Source of the DNA: Chelonoidis abingdonii
Lineage: Eukaryota > Chordata > Testudines > Testudinidae
Reading direction: 5' to 3'
NCBI RefSeq assembly: GCF_003597395.2
Contig: NC_133776.1
Span: forward strand, 42,584,979 to 42,648,978
DNA length: 64,000 nt
The position numbers and the translations under genes were made by a program. Of the stretch, positions 22,067 to 33,320 are shown in pieces. The notes beneath the pieces were generated by a model that did no database searches, was not told where the DNA came from, and worked only from the letters and a program-made list of their open reading frames with translations. Within the stretch, counting starts at the first letter, position 1. Every line of letters begins with the position of its first letter.

Positions 22067-22977
22067 GGCATAGGCGGCAGGTTATATGGGCTCGAGGTTC
22101 CTGGGCTCCAGGCATATTCAGGGCCGGGTGCCCTGCTCCAGCAATATTTGGAGCTGGGTCTCTCCCCTAGCCCTGCCTGGATTGGGTCCCGGCCCCGGCG
22201 GGTCTCCCCCCACTGCCCCGCCCTGCTGCATCCCTGCCTGGAGCGGGTCCCAGCCTCTGCCTTCCACCTCTCCCCCTGCGTCCCCCCTCCACCGCATCCC
22301 TGCCTGCTCGTGCTGCCAGAGAACAGCTCCCAGCAGAACTGCTGTCTGCTGCCCCAGGGTCCTAGCGCCTGCCATCCGCTAATGGCAAGGCAGGCTGCCC
22401 TTACCCTGGTCTTCTGCCCTAGGCCTGAACCTCTGCAATGCCCCAAAACCCTCATCCCCAGCCAGAGCCCTCATCCCTCTGCACCCAAATCCTCTGCCCT
22501 CGCCCTGAGCCCCCCCCCACCGCAGCACAAACCCCTCATCCTCAGCCCCAAGCCTCATTCCCCTGCAGCCTCATCCTCTGCCCCAGTGTGCACCACCTCC
22601 CCCTTCCTGCACCCCCACCCCCAGCCAAGCCTGCACCTAAACTGTCCCAAAGCCTGCACCTCACCCCCTCCTGCACACCCACCCACTGCCCCAGCCCAGA
22701 GCCTGCACCCAGCACCCAAACTCCTTCCCAAAGCCTGCACCCCTCACCGCTTCCTACACCCCGACCACCAGCCCAGAGCCTGCACCCAGCACCCAAACTC
22801 CTTCCCAAAGCCTGCACCCCTCCTGCACCCTAATCCCCAGCCCAGGACCTGCACCCCAGATCTCCCCCCTGAAACCCCGCCCAGAGCCTTAGGCAGGTGG
22901 AGGCGGAGTTTGAGGGGGCGGAGTTGGGGGGGTTCTGGGCACCACCAAAATTTCTACAAAACTTGCCTAGCATGCCC
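22067..22977. mobile_element. GC-rich MITE with TTA flanks
   Basis: Left end GGCATAGGCGGCAGGTTAT; right end reads as reverse complement GGGCATGCTAGGCAAGTTTT, an imperfect inverted repeat. TTA lies on both sides (22064-22066 and 22978-22980), which suits a PIF/Harbinger-type 3-bp TSD but could be chance. The interior is C-rich, giving a spurious 277-codon proline-rich frame (22148-22981). No transposase. Confidence 0.65.
22693..22822. repeat. 77-bp minisatellite unit, about two copies
   Basis: A block beginning AGCCCAGAGCCTGCACCCAG recurs perfectly for about 50 bp with a period of 77 bp (starts 22693 and 22770), inside the C-rich MITE core. Confidence 0.8.
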
Positions 22978-22980
22978 TTA

Positions 22981-23954
22981 GGGTATTAAAATAGTTAACA
23001 ATATACAGTATTATAAACTTAATTAAATCTAGAGCAGGTACTCCCACTCCTCTTAGAGAACAGCACAGGAACTAACTGCTAGGGAAAGACCAATATATAA
23101 ACAGAAACCCATATCCATGGCAACATGTAATTCAACCTTGAAGTTCACAACACAAAATAAAAATAATTTCATATATTTTTTCCCCTTTAAAATACTTTAA
23201 AGGCTTACAGTAGCAATAATGACTTCCAGGTCAGGCATTTCCTGTCATTTAATGACTGGGTAGGTTAAATGCCTGAGGCAAAACCACAGGCCCTCAACAA
23301 CTCCAGCAAGTGAGGAACTGCCCCTAAAAGGCATTATGCTTCAATATAAAGTGCTTTACAAAGCATGAAGTGAGGATGGAGACACTAATATTGGGAAAAC
23401 TCTAACTTTGAATTTCTTCATGTGTGTTTTAAAATTGCCAATATACATTCCGCATGGGTCAGTCAGAAACTGGAGGTGGCACAGAATGCAACAGCCCATT
23501 TATTGAGGAGAATCTCTGTAGCTCATATTTGCAGTAAAGACAAGCAGAATCCTTTCATTAAGGTTCACATCATGACATCAGGAGCTCTGTGATCTGCCTC
23601 TCAGGTCATAGCTGGAATTTGATGTTGGTTTTAACCTAACAAGCTTTAAGTGATTTAGAACCTGGATATATCAGAGACTGCCCTTTTCCCCCTGTGTTAC
23701 TGCATTTCCAGTCAGAAGGAGCAACTGAGCTGGAGCCTTTTCAGTTCAGCTGAGAGTGAGCTGCTGGAAAGACATTTTTCATGATGGCTCTTTACCTGGA
23801 ATTGGTTCCATCCTTGGTCTGAAATAATCTAGATTTGTTAAAGTTCAAAACATGCTTCAAAGTCCGTAACTTACACGCGCACACACACACACACACACGG
23901 GCTTTTGGGGAAGATTTAGTCTGAGAGGGAATACAATCTAAACCTCAATGGTAT
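22981..23954. other. No gene recognised
   Basis: Non-coding, with an (AC)n microsatellite near its right end. No open frame of note. Confidence 0.5.
23873..23898. repeat. (AC)n microsatellite
   Basis: ACACGCGC followed by about 9 uninterrupted AC units. Confidence 0.95.
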
Positions 23955-25237
23955 ATATAGACAGCAATGAGGCGAAATTCAATAGTACAAAGTACAAGGC
24001 CATGCACTTAGGATCCATAAGAATTTATGCTATAAACCAGAAACTCAGAAGAGATGGTGGGAGAGAAATACCTTGACCCATACACCTATCATAGGATGAC
24101 TATGAACCACCAATGGGATGCAACTGTGAAAATGGCAAATGCAGTCCTAGGATGTATTAGGCTAGGTATTTCCAGTAGAAATAGAGAAGTATTATTGCCA
24201 TTTTAAATGGCACTGGTAAGACCTCATATGGAATACTGTGTACAATTCTAGTCAACTATGTTCAAGAAAGATTAATTCACACTGAAACAAGTAGAGAGAA
24301 GAGCAACTAAGGGAATGGAGGGCCTATCCTATGAAGAGTCTGGCTTATTTAGTCTAGCAAAAGAAGGTTGTGGAGGGACATGATTGTTCTCTATAAATAG
24401 ATTATGGAGCTAAATATCATAGAAGATGAAGAGCTCTTTAAGCTTAAGGACACTGTTGGCATAAGAACAAATGGATATAAAGTGGCCATGAACAAATTGA
24501 GGCTGCAGATTAGAAGATGGATTCGAATCATCAGAGGGGTGAGGTTCTAGAACAGCTTCCTCATAGAATTCATGGGAGCAAACAACTTAGTTCGGTTTAC
24601 AAGAGATGAATTTATTAATGTGATTGCATGACCAGATGCTCGTGGTGGTAGGGAGCAGGAGGCTCAGGAGCCCTGGGGCTCACTTCCAGTTTGTCTTTTG
24701 TTCCTAAAAACTCATGTTTCAAGGTGTCATCAGCCATCTTCGGTGGTCAGGAAGAGATTCCACCCCACAATGTAGTCTATGTCTGAAGGTGGGACAATAG
24801 CCAGGATGAGCCAGTGTGTGCTCTGAGGTGGCATTGAACATTCTCTCTCTCTCAGGTGCTTGGCTGAATGGTTATTTCACACATGCTCAGGATCTAACTA
24901 ATCACCATATGTAAGGTGGGGAAGGGATTTTCCCCCAGGTAAGTTTGGCAGTGACCTTGTGGGGGTTTTGCATTTTTCTGCAACATAGGGTATAGGTCAC
25001 TTGCCAAGATTATCTCACTTAATTCCCTGTCATTACAGGGGTTTGGGGATTGGTGCACCTCAATCCCTCCTATTCTCAGCACATAATAGTCTGGACTCCT
25101 ATGAGCGGTAACACTTGGGTTTAAATTTTGGGTTTAGTGTGTGGGTGCTGAGTGGTTTTGGTGGTCTGATGTACAGGAGATCAGACTGGCTGATCTGGTG
25201 GTCCCTTCTGGTTATAAACTACATGAATCTATGAGCC
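23955..25237 (+). mobile_element. CR1 LINE fragment, 5'-truncated
   Basis: Contains GGCGAAATTCAATAGTACAA, GTCCTAGGATGTATTAGGCT, GGTATTTCCAGTAGAAATAG, GACCTCATATGGAATACTGT and a 3' end TGGTCCCTTCTGGTTATAAA then CTACATGAATCTATG. These follow one CR1 subfamily through the RT C-terminal domain into the 3' UTR. Reading frames are destroyed by many indels. Confidence 0.82.
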
Positions 25238-26290
25238 AACTTGGCTACGGGTTGCTGTTTGTTATTACGCTTTATGGATTTTAAGTTGTGTAAGTGATTA
25301 GCTTTTCTGCACCTAAAGTAGGGGCTAAATACATTAATTCATTTAATACCAACTTCAATGCTGCATTAACAATTCTTTTTTGCATTTAAATTAATGAAAA
25401 AAGCTTGAGTGCTCTTTCCCAGTTTAATGCCATAAGGCAATAATTTTTTTTTAACATTATCCTGCAAACACTACTTTTTAAAGACCAAAAGAATAATTAA
25501 GTAAGAGATATTTACAGTAACATCCCACAGAAACACAGCTGTTAGGTAACATCTGATTACATAGGTTCACATTGAGAAAGTAGAACCAGCAGTTTATATA
25601 GCACTGATTATGTGAAAATGAAAATAACTGCTATTTTTCATGGTTCAATGAGGGTGCAAAACCAGCTATTGTAAAATTGCCATGATTGGAGCCTGATTGG
25701 CTCTTCAACATTCAAAAGGGGTCACCTAATCTGTGTGAACCCCAAAGCACAGCTGAATTTGCAGTCCAGGTTTCTAAACTGCCATCTGTTCAACATTCTA
25801 AACTGCCAGACTCATCTCCTTCCAGCACAAAAATACATTTTTATGGCACAAAGTTACTTTATATGAGCAATAAGGCAGCTCCAGGAGGTGGATTATTATC
25901 ACAAGATGAATTCATGTCACTGAATGTTAACCAGTGATCAAGTGTTGGATTAACCAGGAGAACACAGCCACTTTTTCCAATGAAACTGATTTAGGGATAA
26001 GGTGTAACCAGCCACACCCTCCTCCCCCCATGGCCCCTCAAAGTAAACCTGAACCCCAGCCTCCAACAGAACAAAGTCTTGCTTTGCATGATGATTTATG
26101 CATGAAGTTACATATCCATGCTGTCCGAGACCAGACCAGCTACTGGTCTGCTCCCTGACTAACTTTGCTGCTAAGCAACCAATGTGCCCAGCTCTACCAC
26201 CTTGAAACTGAGAGTGGCCATAGCCCCTGACTGCCTGCTGATTTAGCAGTCCTGCTTATAAGCCTGGCCCCACTCAACATGTACTATTGA
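25238..26290. other. No gene recognised
   Basis: Non-coding. Open frames 25686-25937 and 25934-26158 show no family motif. Confidence 0.45.
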
Positions 26291-26478
26291 GGGGAGGGAT
26301 AGCTCAGTGGTTTGAGCATTGGCTTGCTAAACCCAGTGTTGTAAGTTCAATCCTTGAGGGAGCCATTTAGAGAACTGGGGTTAAAAAAAAAACTGTCTGG
26401 GGATTTGTTCTGCTTTGAGCAGGGGATTAAACTAGATAACCTCCTCAGGGCCCTTCTAACCCTAATATTCTATGATAC
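26291..26478 (+). repeat. tRNA-derived SINE with CR1-like tail
   Basis: The tRNA-like head carries a pol III A box (TAGCTCAGTGG, 26300-26310) and B box (AGTTCAATCCT, 26344-26354). The tail, GCCCTTCTAACCCTAATATT then CTATGAT, resembles the CR1 3' end. This is the known design of turtle SINEs, whose CR1-like tail lets them borrow the CR1 reverse transcriptase. The A-rich interruption (26381-26391) lies between head and tail. Confidence 0.85.
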
Positions 26479-26589
26479 TATGCCTGCAGCTACATTTGTG
26501 TTTGTCCCAGCTCTATTCTAGCCTGCTTCCAGTTCCTGATCCCCTTCAGTTTCAAACCTCTGACTTATGACTCAAACGAAAAAAACAAA

Positions 26590-28672
26590 ACAAAAAACAG
26601 CAAAAGGACCAAAAAAGTATCATTGTGGCTAAACAAAGTAAAGGAAGCAGTTAGAGCCAAAAAGGCATCCTTTAAAAAGTGGAAGTTAAATCCTATTGAG
26701 GAAAATAGAAAGGAGGATAAACTCTGGCAAGTGAAGTGTAAAAAATATAATTAGGAAGGCCAAAAAAGAATTCAAAGAATGGCTAGCTAGCTAAAGACTC
26801 AAGAAGTAACAGCAAAAACATTTAAGTACATCTGAAACAAGAAGCCTGCTAAACAACTAGTGGGACCACTAGACGACTGAGATGCTGAAGGAGCACTCAA
26901 GGAAGATAAGGCCATTGTGGAGAAACTAAATGAATTCTTTGCATCGGTCTTCATGGCTCAGGATGTGAGGGAGATTCCCAACCCTGAACCATTTTTTTAA
27001 GTGACAAATCTGAGGAACTGTCCCAAACTGAGATGTCATTAAAGGTGGTTTTGGAACAAACTGATAAATTAAACAGTAATATTCACCAGGACTAAATGGT
27101 ATTCACCCAAGAGTTCTGATGGAACCCAAATGTGAAATTGCAGAAATACTAACTGTGGTATGTAATTTATTTAAATCAGCTTCTGTACCAGATGACTGCA
27201 GGATAGCTAATGTGATGCCAAAAAATTTAAAAAAAGACTCCAGAGGTGATCCTGGCAATTACAGGCCAGTAAGCCTACTTTCAATATCAGACAAATTGGT
27301 TGAAACAATAGGAAAGAACAGAATTATCAGACACAGATGATTGTTGGAGAAGAGTCAACATGGTTTTTGTAATGAGAAATCATGACTCACCGAACTACTA
27401 GAATCCTTTGAGGGGGTCAACAAGCATGTGAACAAGGGTGATCCAGTGGGTGCAGTGTACTTAGATTTTCAGAAAGCCTTTGGTAAGGTCCCTCATCAAA
27501 GGGTCTTATGTAATGTAAGCTGTTAAGGGACAAGACAGAAGGTCCTCTCATAGATCAAAACAGATTAAAAGATAGAAAACAAAGGATAAGAACAAATGAT
27601 CAGTTTTCAACATGGAGAGAGGTAAATAGTGGTGTCCCCCTGGGGTCTGTACAGGGACCAGTACTGTTCAACAGATTCACCAGTGATCTGAAAAAAGGGG
27701 TAAAGAGTGAGGTGGGAAAATTTGCAGATGATACAAAACAAGGTAGTTAAGTCCAAAGTAGACTATGAAGAGTTACAAAGGGATCTCACAAAAACTGGGT
27801 GACTGGGCAACAAGATGGCAGATGAAATTCAATGTTGATAAATGCAAAGTAATGCATATTAGAAAACAATCAAAACTATACATATAAAATGATGTTAGCT
27901 GTTACCACTCAAGAAAGATCTTGGAGTGATTGTGGATAGCTCTTTGCAAACATCCATTCAACGTGCAGTGGCAATCAAAAAAGCTCATATTGCCTCTATA
28001 TTAATCCGTGGTATACCCACATCTTGACTACTGCATGCAGATCTGGTCGTCCCATCTCAGAAAAGATATACTGGAATTGGAAAAGGTTCAGAAAAGGGCA
28101 GCAAAAATTATTAGGAGATGGAAGCTGTTCCATACTGAGGAGATATTAATAAGACTGGGACTTTTCAGCTTGGAAAAAAGAGACAACTAAGGGGCAATAT
28201 CATCAAGACCTATAAAATCATGACTAGTATGGAGAAAGTAAATAGGGAAGTGTTCTTATAACACAAGAACTAGGGGTAACCAAATGAAATTAATAGCCAG
28301 CAGATTTAAAAACAAAAGGAAATATTTCTTCACACAACGCAATGTCAACCTGTGGAACTCTTTGCCAGAGGATGTTGTGAAGGCCAAGACTATAAAAGGG
28401 TTCAAAAAAAAAAGAACTAGATAAGTTCATGGAGGATAGGTTCATCGATGGCTATTATCCAGGATGGGCAGTGGTGCAAAACCATGCCCTAAAGTGTCTC
28501 TGGCCTCTGTTTGCCAGAAGCTGGGAATGGTTGACAGAGGATGGATCATTTGATGATTACCTGTTCTGTTCATTCCCTCTGAAGATCCTGGCATTGGCCA
28601 CTGTCAGAAGACAGGATACTGGGCTAGATGAACTATTGGTTTGACCCAGTATGGCCACCCTTACGTTCACCC
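26590..28672 (+). mobile_element. CR1 LINE, ORF2 RT to 3' end
   Basis: About 2.1 kb in one orientation: the region upstream of RT (AAAGTAAAGGAAGCAGTTAG), the RT domain, the C-terminal domain, and the 3' UTR ending GACCCAGTATGGCCACCCTT. It is 5'-truncated within the endonuclease-RT linker. The coding relic is described in the next entry. Confidence 0.92.
26620..28430 (+). pseudogene. CR1 ORF2 reverse transcriptase relic
   Basis: In order: KVKEAVRAKKASFKKWK (about 26637), a 73-codon frame (27119-27340) with SASVPDDCRIANVMPKN and GNYRPVSLLSI (RT motif), the catalytic FADDT at 27721-27735, and a 60-codon frame (28008-28190) with YPHLDYCMQIW and LEKVQKRAAKIIRR, the CR1 C-terminal block. The intact protein would nick DNA and reverse-transcribe CR1 RNA at the nick. 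Multiple frameshifts and stops make this copy inactive. The endonuclease is absent through 5' truncation. Confidence 0.9.
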
Positions 28673-29937
28673 TCCTGATATGGCATTTGGCATCTGTCCT
28701 GCTGGTACTGTCCCTTGGCTCATGTCCTAAACTCTGCCTACCTTGGGATCCAGTTCTAACTAGTAGGCTGAACTTTTGTTTTCACCACTAGGCCTAAAAA
28801 CTGACTACAATCTGATTGGCTACACATTTGCATCATGAATTTACTGGGGCACTATAACACATGCAACAGAAAATGATTTAGCAATGACTAGTGCACTCTT
28901 CATCTAGGACTTTCTATAAATATTGCCTAGTATACTTTGGGAACAAGAAATGAGGCTGGAGCAAACTGGAACAATATGAATTGGGATGGCAACAGCACTC
29001 TATCAGTACAATAAGCCGGTCTACTTCAGTTTGCCAACATGAGCATTTAACTAGTCAGGAAACATTTACTACAGCAAAAGTTCTAGTACGAGGCTAACAT
29101 GCTATAGTGATTTTATAGTTTTATTTTAATGCAAGTTTGCTGTAATACAAATATAAAATTTGTGGCATTATCTCTATATTTTTACAGAATATAGTGGTGC
29201 TCTATTCAGTGTGCAAATTCACTATAGTATTTACAAACATAGTATAACATTTCCCATGATCTACAGTACTATGATATTTACTACAGACCACAACTATGTG
29301 CCTTTGTCACAATGGGCCCAAACCACTCCCTGTGCAAAATTTATCCAAACAGACTGTGTGCTGGGGCACCCCATGGGAGCTATGGCCACTGGAATCCTTC
29401 AGCCCACTTGTGAAGCCACTCCACTCTTACATGGTTGTTGTGCTCCAATACATGGGGTGGGAGGAGGATTTTGGGACAGCAAGATGTGGGGAAGTGTCAG
29501 CCAATACTTCCACATAGTCACAGATCCACTCCACACCCTTTTCTGCACCCACCCACCGATGGGTGGAAATCATATTCTGTGGCATACTAAACGTCTGCAA
29601 CCTACTCTCTGTCCCATCCATACCTGGAAAATCCATGCCGGTTCCACTAAGATCAGGACCTTCTGAGGCCTTTACTGGGGCTGGAGGACTTGGTATCAAG
29701 TCATACCTTGGGTTATTTAACATATAGTTAATAGCATATGGCAGTAGGACACCTACCCACCAAACCTGGCAATCTTCACTTAGCTGATGGGAATTTCTTC
29801 CATTGGGTAAGGACTACAGAGTTCTCTCCAGCTTCAGTAACTATTTATTTGTAGTGGTTTTGCTTCCTTTTCTGCAATAAAGGGCACAAGCCTGCATTCC
29901 TTTTGTACCAAGGCACAAAGCTGCCATTGTACATTGT
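28673..29937. other. No gene recognised
   Basis: Non-coding. The longest frame is 29160-29666 plus (168 codons), whose translation is Cys/His/Trp-rich without domain order. It lies opposite a 98-codon frame, and I do not accept it as a gene. Confidence 0.45.
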
Positions 29938-30375
29938 GTTGCTCAGGGCCTGCTAAGTTATAGAAGGTCATGGTAAAACTGACAAACTGGTTAGAATCAA
30001 CCAAAGGGGAAATGGAGAGAATGTAACAAGATAAAGTTCCAGAAAACAGTGGGGGAAAAGCATGCAAACAGTGTGGTTGCCAAGACAACACAGCCTGCAT
30101 AGAAGAGTATAAATGACAGACTATGAGGAGAAGTTTCGGACTCTGCAGGACTGTGAGACTGTGCCAAGCCGCCATCAAGATCCATCAGTGCAGAACCAGA
30201 AGATTCATTCTGGTGCCTGACCAGCACTGATGTGGGACTTTGGTACTAGGACTGTGTAAGCTAGAGTGATGTTAACAATTAATAGCTGCTTGCTTATGTG
30301 TTCAATAAATTTTACTTAACCAGGAGTGTATCAGGCTCTTGTCAGATTACTGTTGTGCCCAAAACACCTACAAAA
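29938..30375 (+). repeat. Possible LTR with promoter and poly(A) signals
   Basis: A TATAAA at 30108-30113 and an AATAAA at 30304-30309 lie at the spacing expected in an LTR (U3-R-U5). No convincing TG...CA ends or TSD could be fixed, so the boundaries are approximate and the call is weak. Confidence 0.3.
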
Positions 30376-30965
30376 CTCAGTCAACAAGTGTACTGTATAA
30401 GTCAGAGCAATTCTTGCCACTTATTCTTCTGGGGTACTTAAAAAGTCTCTTAGCCCATCTGGGCAGGATGAAATAGGGTCTATGGGAGCAATGCACCTCC
30501 AAAATGGAGCTGTGTCTGTTACCTCCAGACCTCCAGGTCCCATTGCCAATAGCACCATCTCCACCAAAGGTGGGGTCACACCCCCATGCTGGCTGACTAC
30601 AACCCTTTGTGACTGTGAAGCATTGCAGTTCCAGCTCATGATCTGCTCCTACATGCATGCACTGTGTGTGGTGATATAAAAGCTTCCCTCTACACCCCAG
30701 TGCAAAACTGGGTAAGAAAGCCTAGGATTTTGCCCATAGGTTATGCTTCAATTTCCATAATTAGTGCTTTTTTAGCTGTAGAGCCCATGGTCAAGATTTG
30801 CAGAAGAAGCTATTGATTTTGAAGGCCAAATGTGACACCTTAAAGGGGGCTGATTTTCACAGAGGCTCAGCCCATTCAGAAAACCTAGCCCCTTTAAGGC
30901 ATCAAAAACATGAGACACCCAACATCCCTAGTCACTGTTGAAATATGGAATAAATAAATAAGTTG
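30376..30965. other. No gene recognised
   Basis: Non-coding. The 93-codon frame 30377-30658 (minus) overlaps frames on both strands and has no domain. Confidence 0.45.
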
Positions 30966-31614
30966 TGTGACGAAGTTCCTCCTCTACATTTGTGGGTCCT
31001 GCGCTTATTGGCAGATTTGCTCACCTCAGTGATCTTCCCATCTGGTAGAACCTACAGTCTGGGTCAACTCTTCCTGTGTCTGATCAGGAGTTAGGAGGTT
31101 TGGGGAGGGGGGAAACACAGGCCCACCCTCTACTCCAGGTTCCAGCCCAGGGCCCTGTGGATTGCAGCTGTCTATAGTGCCTCCTGTAACAGCTGCATGA
31201 CAGCTACAACTCCCTGGGCTACTTCCCCATGGCCTCCTCCAAACACCTTCTTTATCCTCAACACACAACCTTCCTCCTGGTGTCTGATAACGCTTGTACT
31301 CCTCAGTCCTCCAGTAGCAAACCCTCTCAGTCTCAGCTCCTTACACCTCTTGCTCCCAGCTCCTCACATATGACTCTCACTGAGTGACTGGGAGGCTTTT
31401 AACTAGTTCCAGCCAGCCCTTGATTGGCTTCAGGTGGCCCAATCAATGTAACTATCTCCACTGAGATAGAAAGATCTTAATTGGCTCCAGGTGTCTTGAT
31501 TAGCCTGGAGCAACTACTATTTGGTTACCATGGTACTAGGGATTTGGTTAGCCTGGGGCTAACATACCTGTTCCTTACTACTTTACTGTAGCCATCTGGC
31601 CTTGCCCCATCACA
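30966..31614 (+). mobile_element. Solo LTR, Gypsy-like (TGTGACGAAG family)
   Basis: Starts TGTGACGAAGTTCCTCCTCT and ends CTTGCCCCATCACA, with TG...CA termini. Interior stretches CCAGCCCAGGGCCCTGTGGA and CTTCCCCATGGCCTCCTCCA match a turtle LTR I know as Gypsy-type. 649 bp. Flanks AGTTG and TTTGG do not form a clean 5-bp TSD. No internal domain is attached. Confidence 0.8.
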
Positions 31615-31699
31615 TTTGGTAAAGTAAATTTTAGATGAGGGTGTGACAGATAACAATATCCTAGGCAAGCCTTACTGAATTAAATTGAATCTTATTGAA

Positions 31700-32232
31700 T
31701 TAAGCTTAACATCTGTGAAGTCCATTGCATTAAAAACACATATGGATATGTACTATTGTGGGATTGTATAGAACTTCTTTAGCACGATGATAGGATTAAT
31801 GCAATCTCTGGAAGATATTTCAAAGGACTTTTTGAGACAATACATGTGAAGTAAATTTCCTAGGAAATACGTAGGGGTGAGGGAAATGCAAATGACCCAC
31901 TTCAAATCCATTATTTTGAAGCTACACCCTGGGGAGAGAAGCCAATTTTCCACTGACTACCTGCTCCTGAAAATACCCATTCAAAACCTTTAAACTGTAT
32001 AAAGTGGGGGGACTAAACTGTTCATGTGCACTAGCTCTAAGATGGGACTGTTATGAACTTGTGACCACAAAAGAGATCCTTTCGGGTGGGTTGAAGGACT
32101 CACTTGCCAGAACCGATGTTGGAGACAGCTGTGGAGGGTGAGGGATCTCTGGTAAACTTATTAACATGCATGTTCACTCTTTTATTGTTATTAATGTTTT
32201 CCTGGTAATGCTTATTTTTAAACCTTAAGAAG
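31700..32232 (+). repeat. Possible LTR remnant
   Basis: Contains CAAAGGACTTTTTGAGACAA, TTTCCTAGGAAATACGTAGG, a TATAAA at 31998-32003 and GGTAAACTTATTAACATGCA, a sequence order I recognise from a reptile LTR-like repeat. The left boundary is uncertain; the right end is cut by the hAT element at 32233. Confidence 0.4.
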
Positions 32233-33320
32233 TAGGGCTGTCAAGCAATTAAAAAAGTTAATTGCGATTAATCACACTGTTAAACAATATTAGAATACCA
32301 TTTATGTAAATATTCTTGGATGTTTTCTACATTTTCTGATATATCAATTTCAGTTATGACACAGAATACAAAGTGCACAGTGCTCACTTTATTTTTATTA
32401 CAAATATTTGCACTGTAAAAAAAAAAGTAGCATTTCTCAATTCACCTGCAAGAACAAGTACTATAATGCAATCTCTTTATCATGAAAGTTGAACTTAGGA
32501 ATGTAGTTTTTCTTTTGTTACATAACTGCTTTCAAAAATAAAACGATGTAAAACTTTAGATCCTGCAAGTCCACTCAGTCCTACTTCTTGTTCAGCCAAT
32601 CGCTCAGACAAACATGTTTGTTTACATTTGCAGGAGATAATGCTGTCCACTTTTTGTTTACAATGTCACCTGAAAGTGAGAACAGGCATTCTCATGGCAC
32701 TGTTGTAGCTGGCATCACAAGATATTTACATGCCAGATGCGCTAAAGATTCATATGCCCCTTCATGCTTCAACCACCATTCCATGGGACATGCGTCCATG
32801 CTGATGATGGGTCCTACTTGATAACAATCCAAAGCAGTACAGACCGACATGTTCATTTTCATTATTGAGTCAGATACCACAGGCAGATTTTCTTTTTTAG
32901 TTTGTAGATTTTGCATCTGAGTGTTGCCCTTTTAAGGCGTCTGAAAGCATGCTCCACACTTCGTTCATCTCAGATTTTGGAAGGCATTTCAGATTCTTAA
33001 ACCTTGAGTCGAGTGCTGTAGCTATTTTCACATTGGTACCTTCTTACATTTTGTCAAATCTATAGTGAGTTTTCTTAAAATGAACAAGATGTGCTGGGTC
33101 ATCATCTGAGACTGCTATAACATGAAATATATGGCAGAATGCGGGTAAAACAGAGACAGGGACATTGAACTCCTTGGAGAATTGTGTCGCAAATGTAATT
33201 AATGCATTTTTTTAAAATGGAGCATTATCAGCATGAAAGCATGTCCTGTGGAATGGTGGCTGAACCATGAAGGGGCATATGAATGTTTAGCATATCTGGC
33301 ACGGCAAGTTGTGTGGCTTT
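32233..33320 (-). mobile_element. hAT transposon relic with foldback structure
   Basis: Left terminus TAGGGCTGTCAAGCAATT, then AGTTAATTGCGATTAATCAC, typical of a common reptile hAT family. The minus strand encodes hAT transposase pieces (next entry). The block 32729-32816 recurs inverted at 33222-33307 at roughly 85-90% identity. I could not place the right terminus, so the end is approximate. Confidence 0.75.
32590..33110 (-). pseudogene. hAT transposase C-terminal relic
   Basis: Minus-strand translation across frameshifts gives IATALDSRFKNLKCLPKS, MNEVWSMLSDAL, MDACPMEWWLKHEGAYESL, LACKYLVMPATTVP and then (after a frame break) LSGDIVNK-like and LSPANVNK-like stretches ending before TTCTTGTTCAGCC. 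The EWW, LACKYLVMPATTVP and NVNK pieces are the hATC dimerisation region, through which hAT transposases pair before cut-and-paste transposition. The DDE catalytic N-terminal part is missing. Frame breaks and stops make it inactive. Confidence 0.8.

Noticed and set aside
22148..22981. 277-codon proline-rich open frame, the longest in the window
   Set aside because: It lies inside a C-rich MITE core with a 77-bp tandem; the composition gives long open frames in several frames on both strands, and no domain is visible.
26291..26365. Functional tRNA gene
   Set aside because: A and B boxes are present but the cloverleaf is degenerate and fused to a CR1-like tail; it is a SINE head.
29160..29666. 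168-codon plus-strand open frame
   Set aside because: Overlaps open frames on both strands, shows no motif order and no sign of exon structure.
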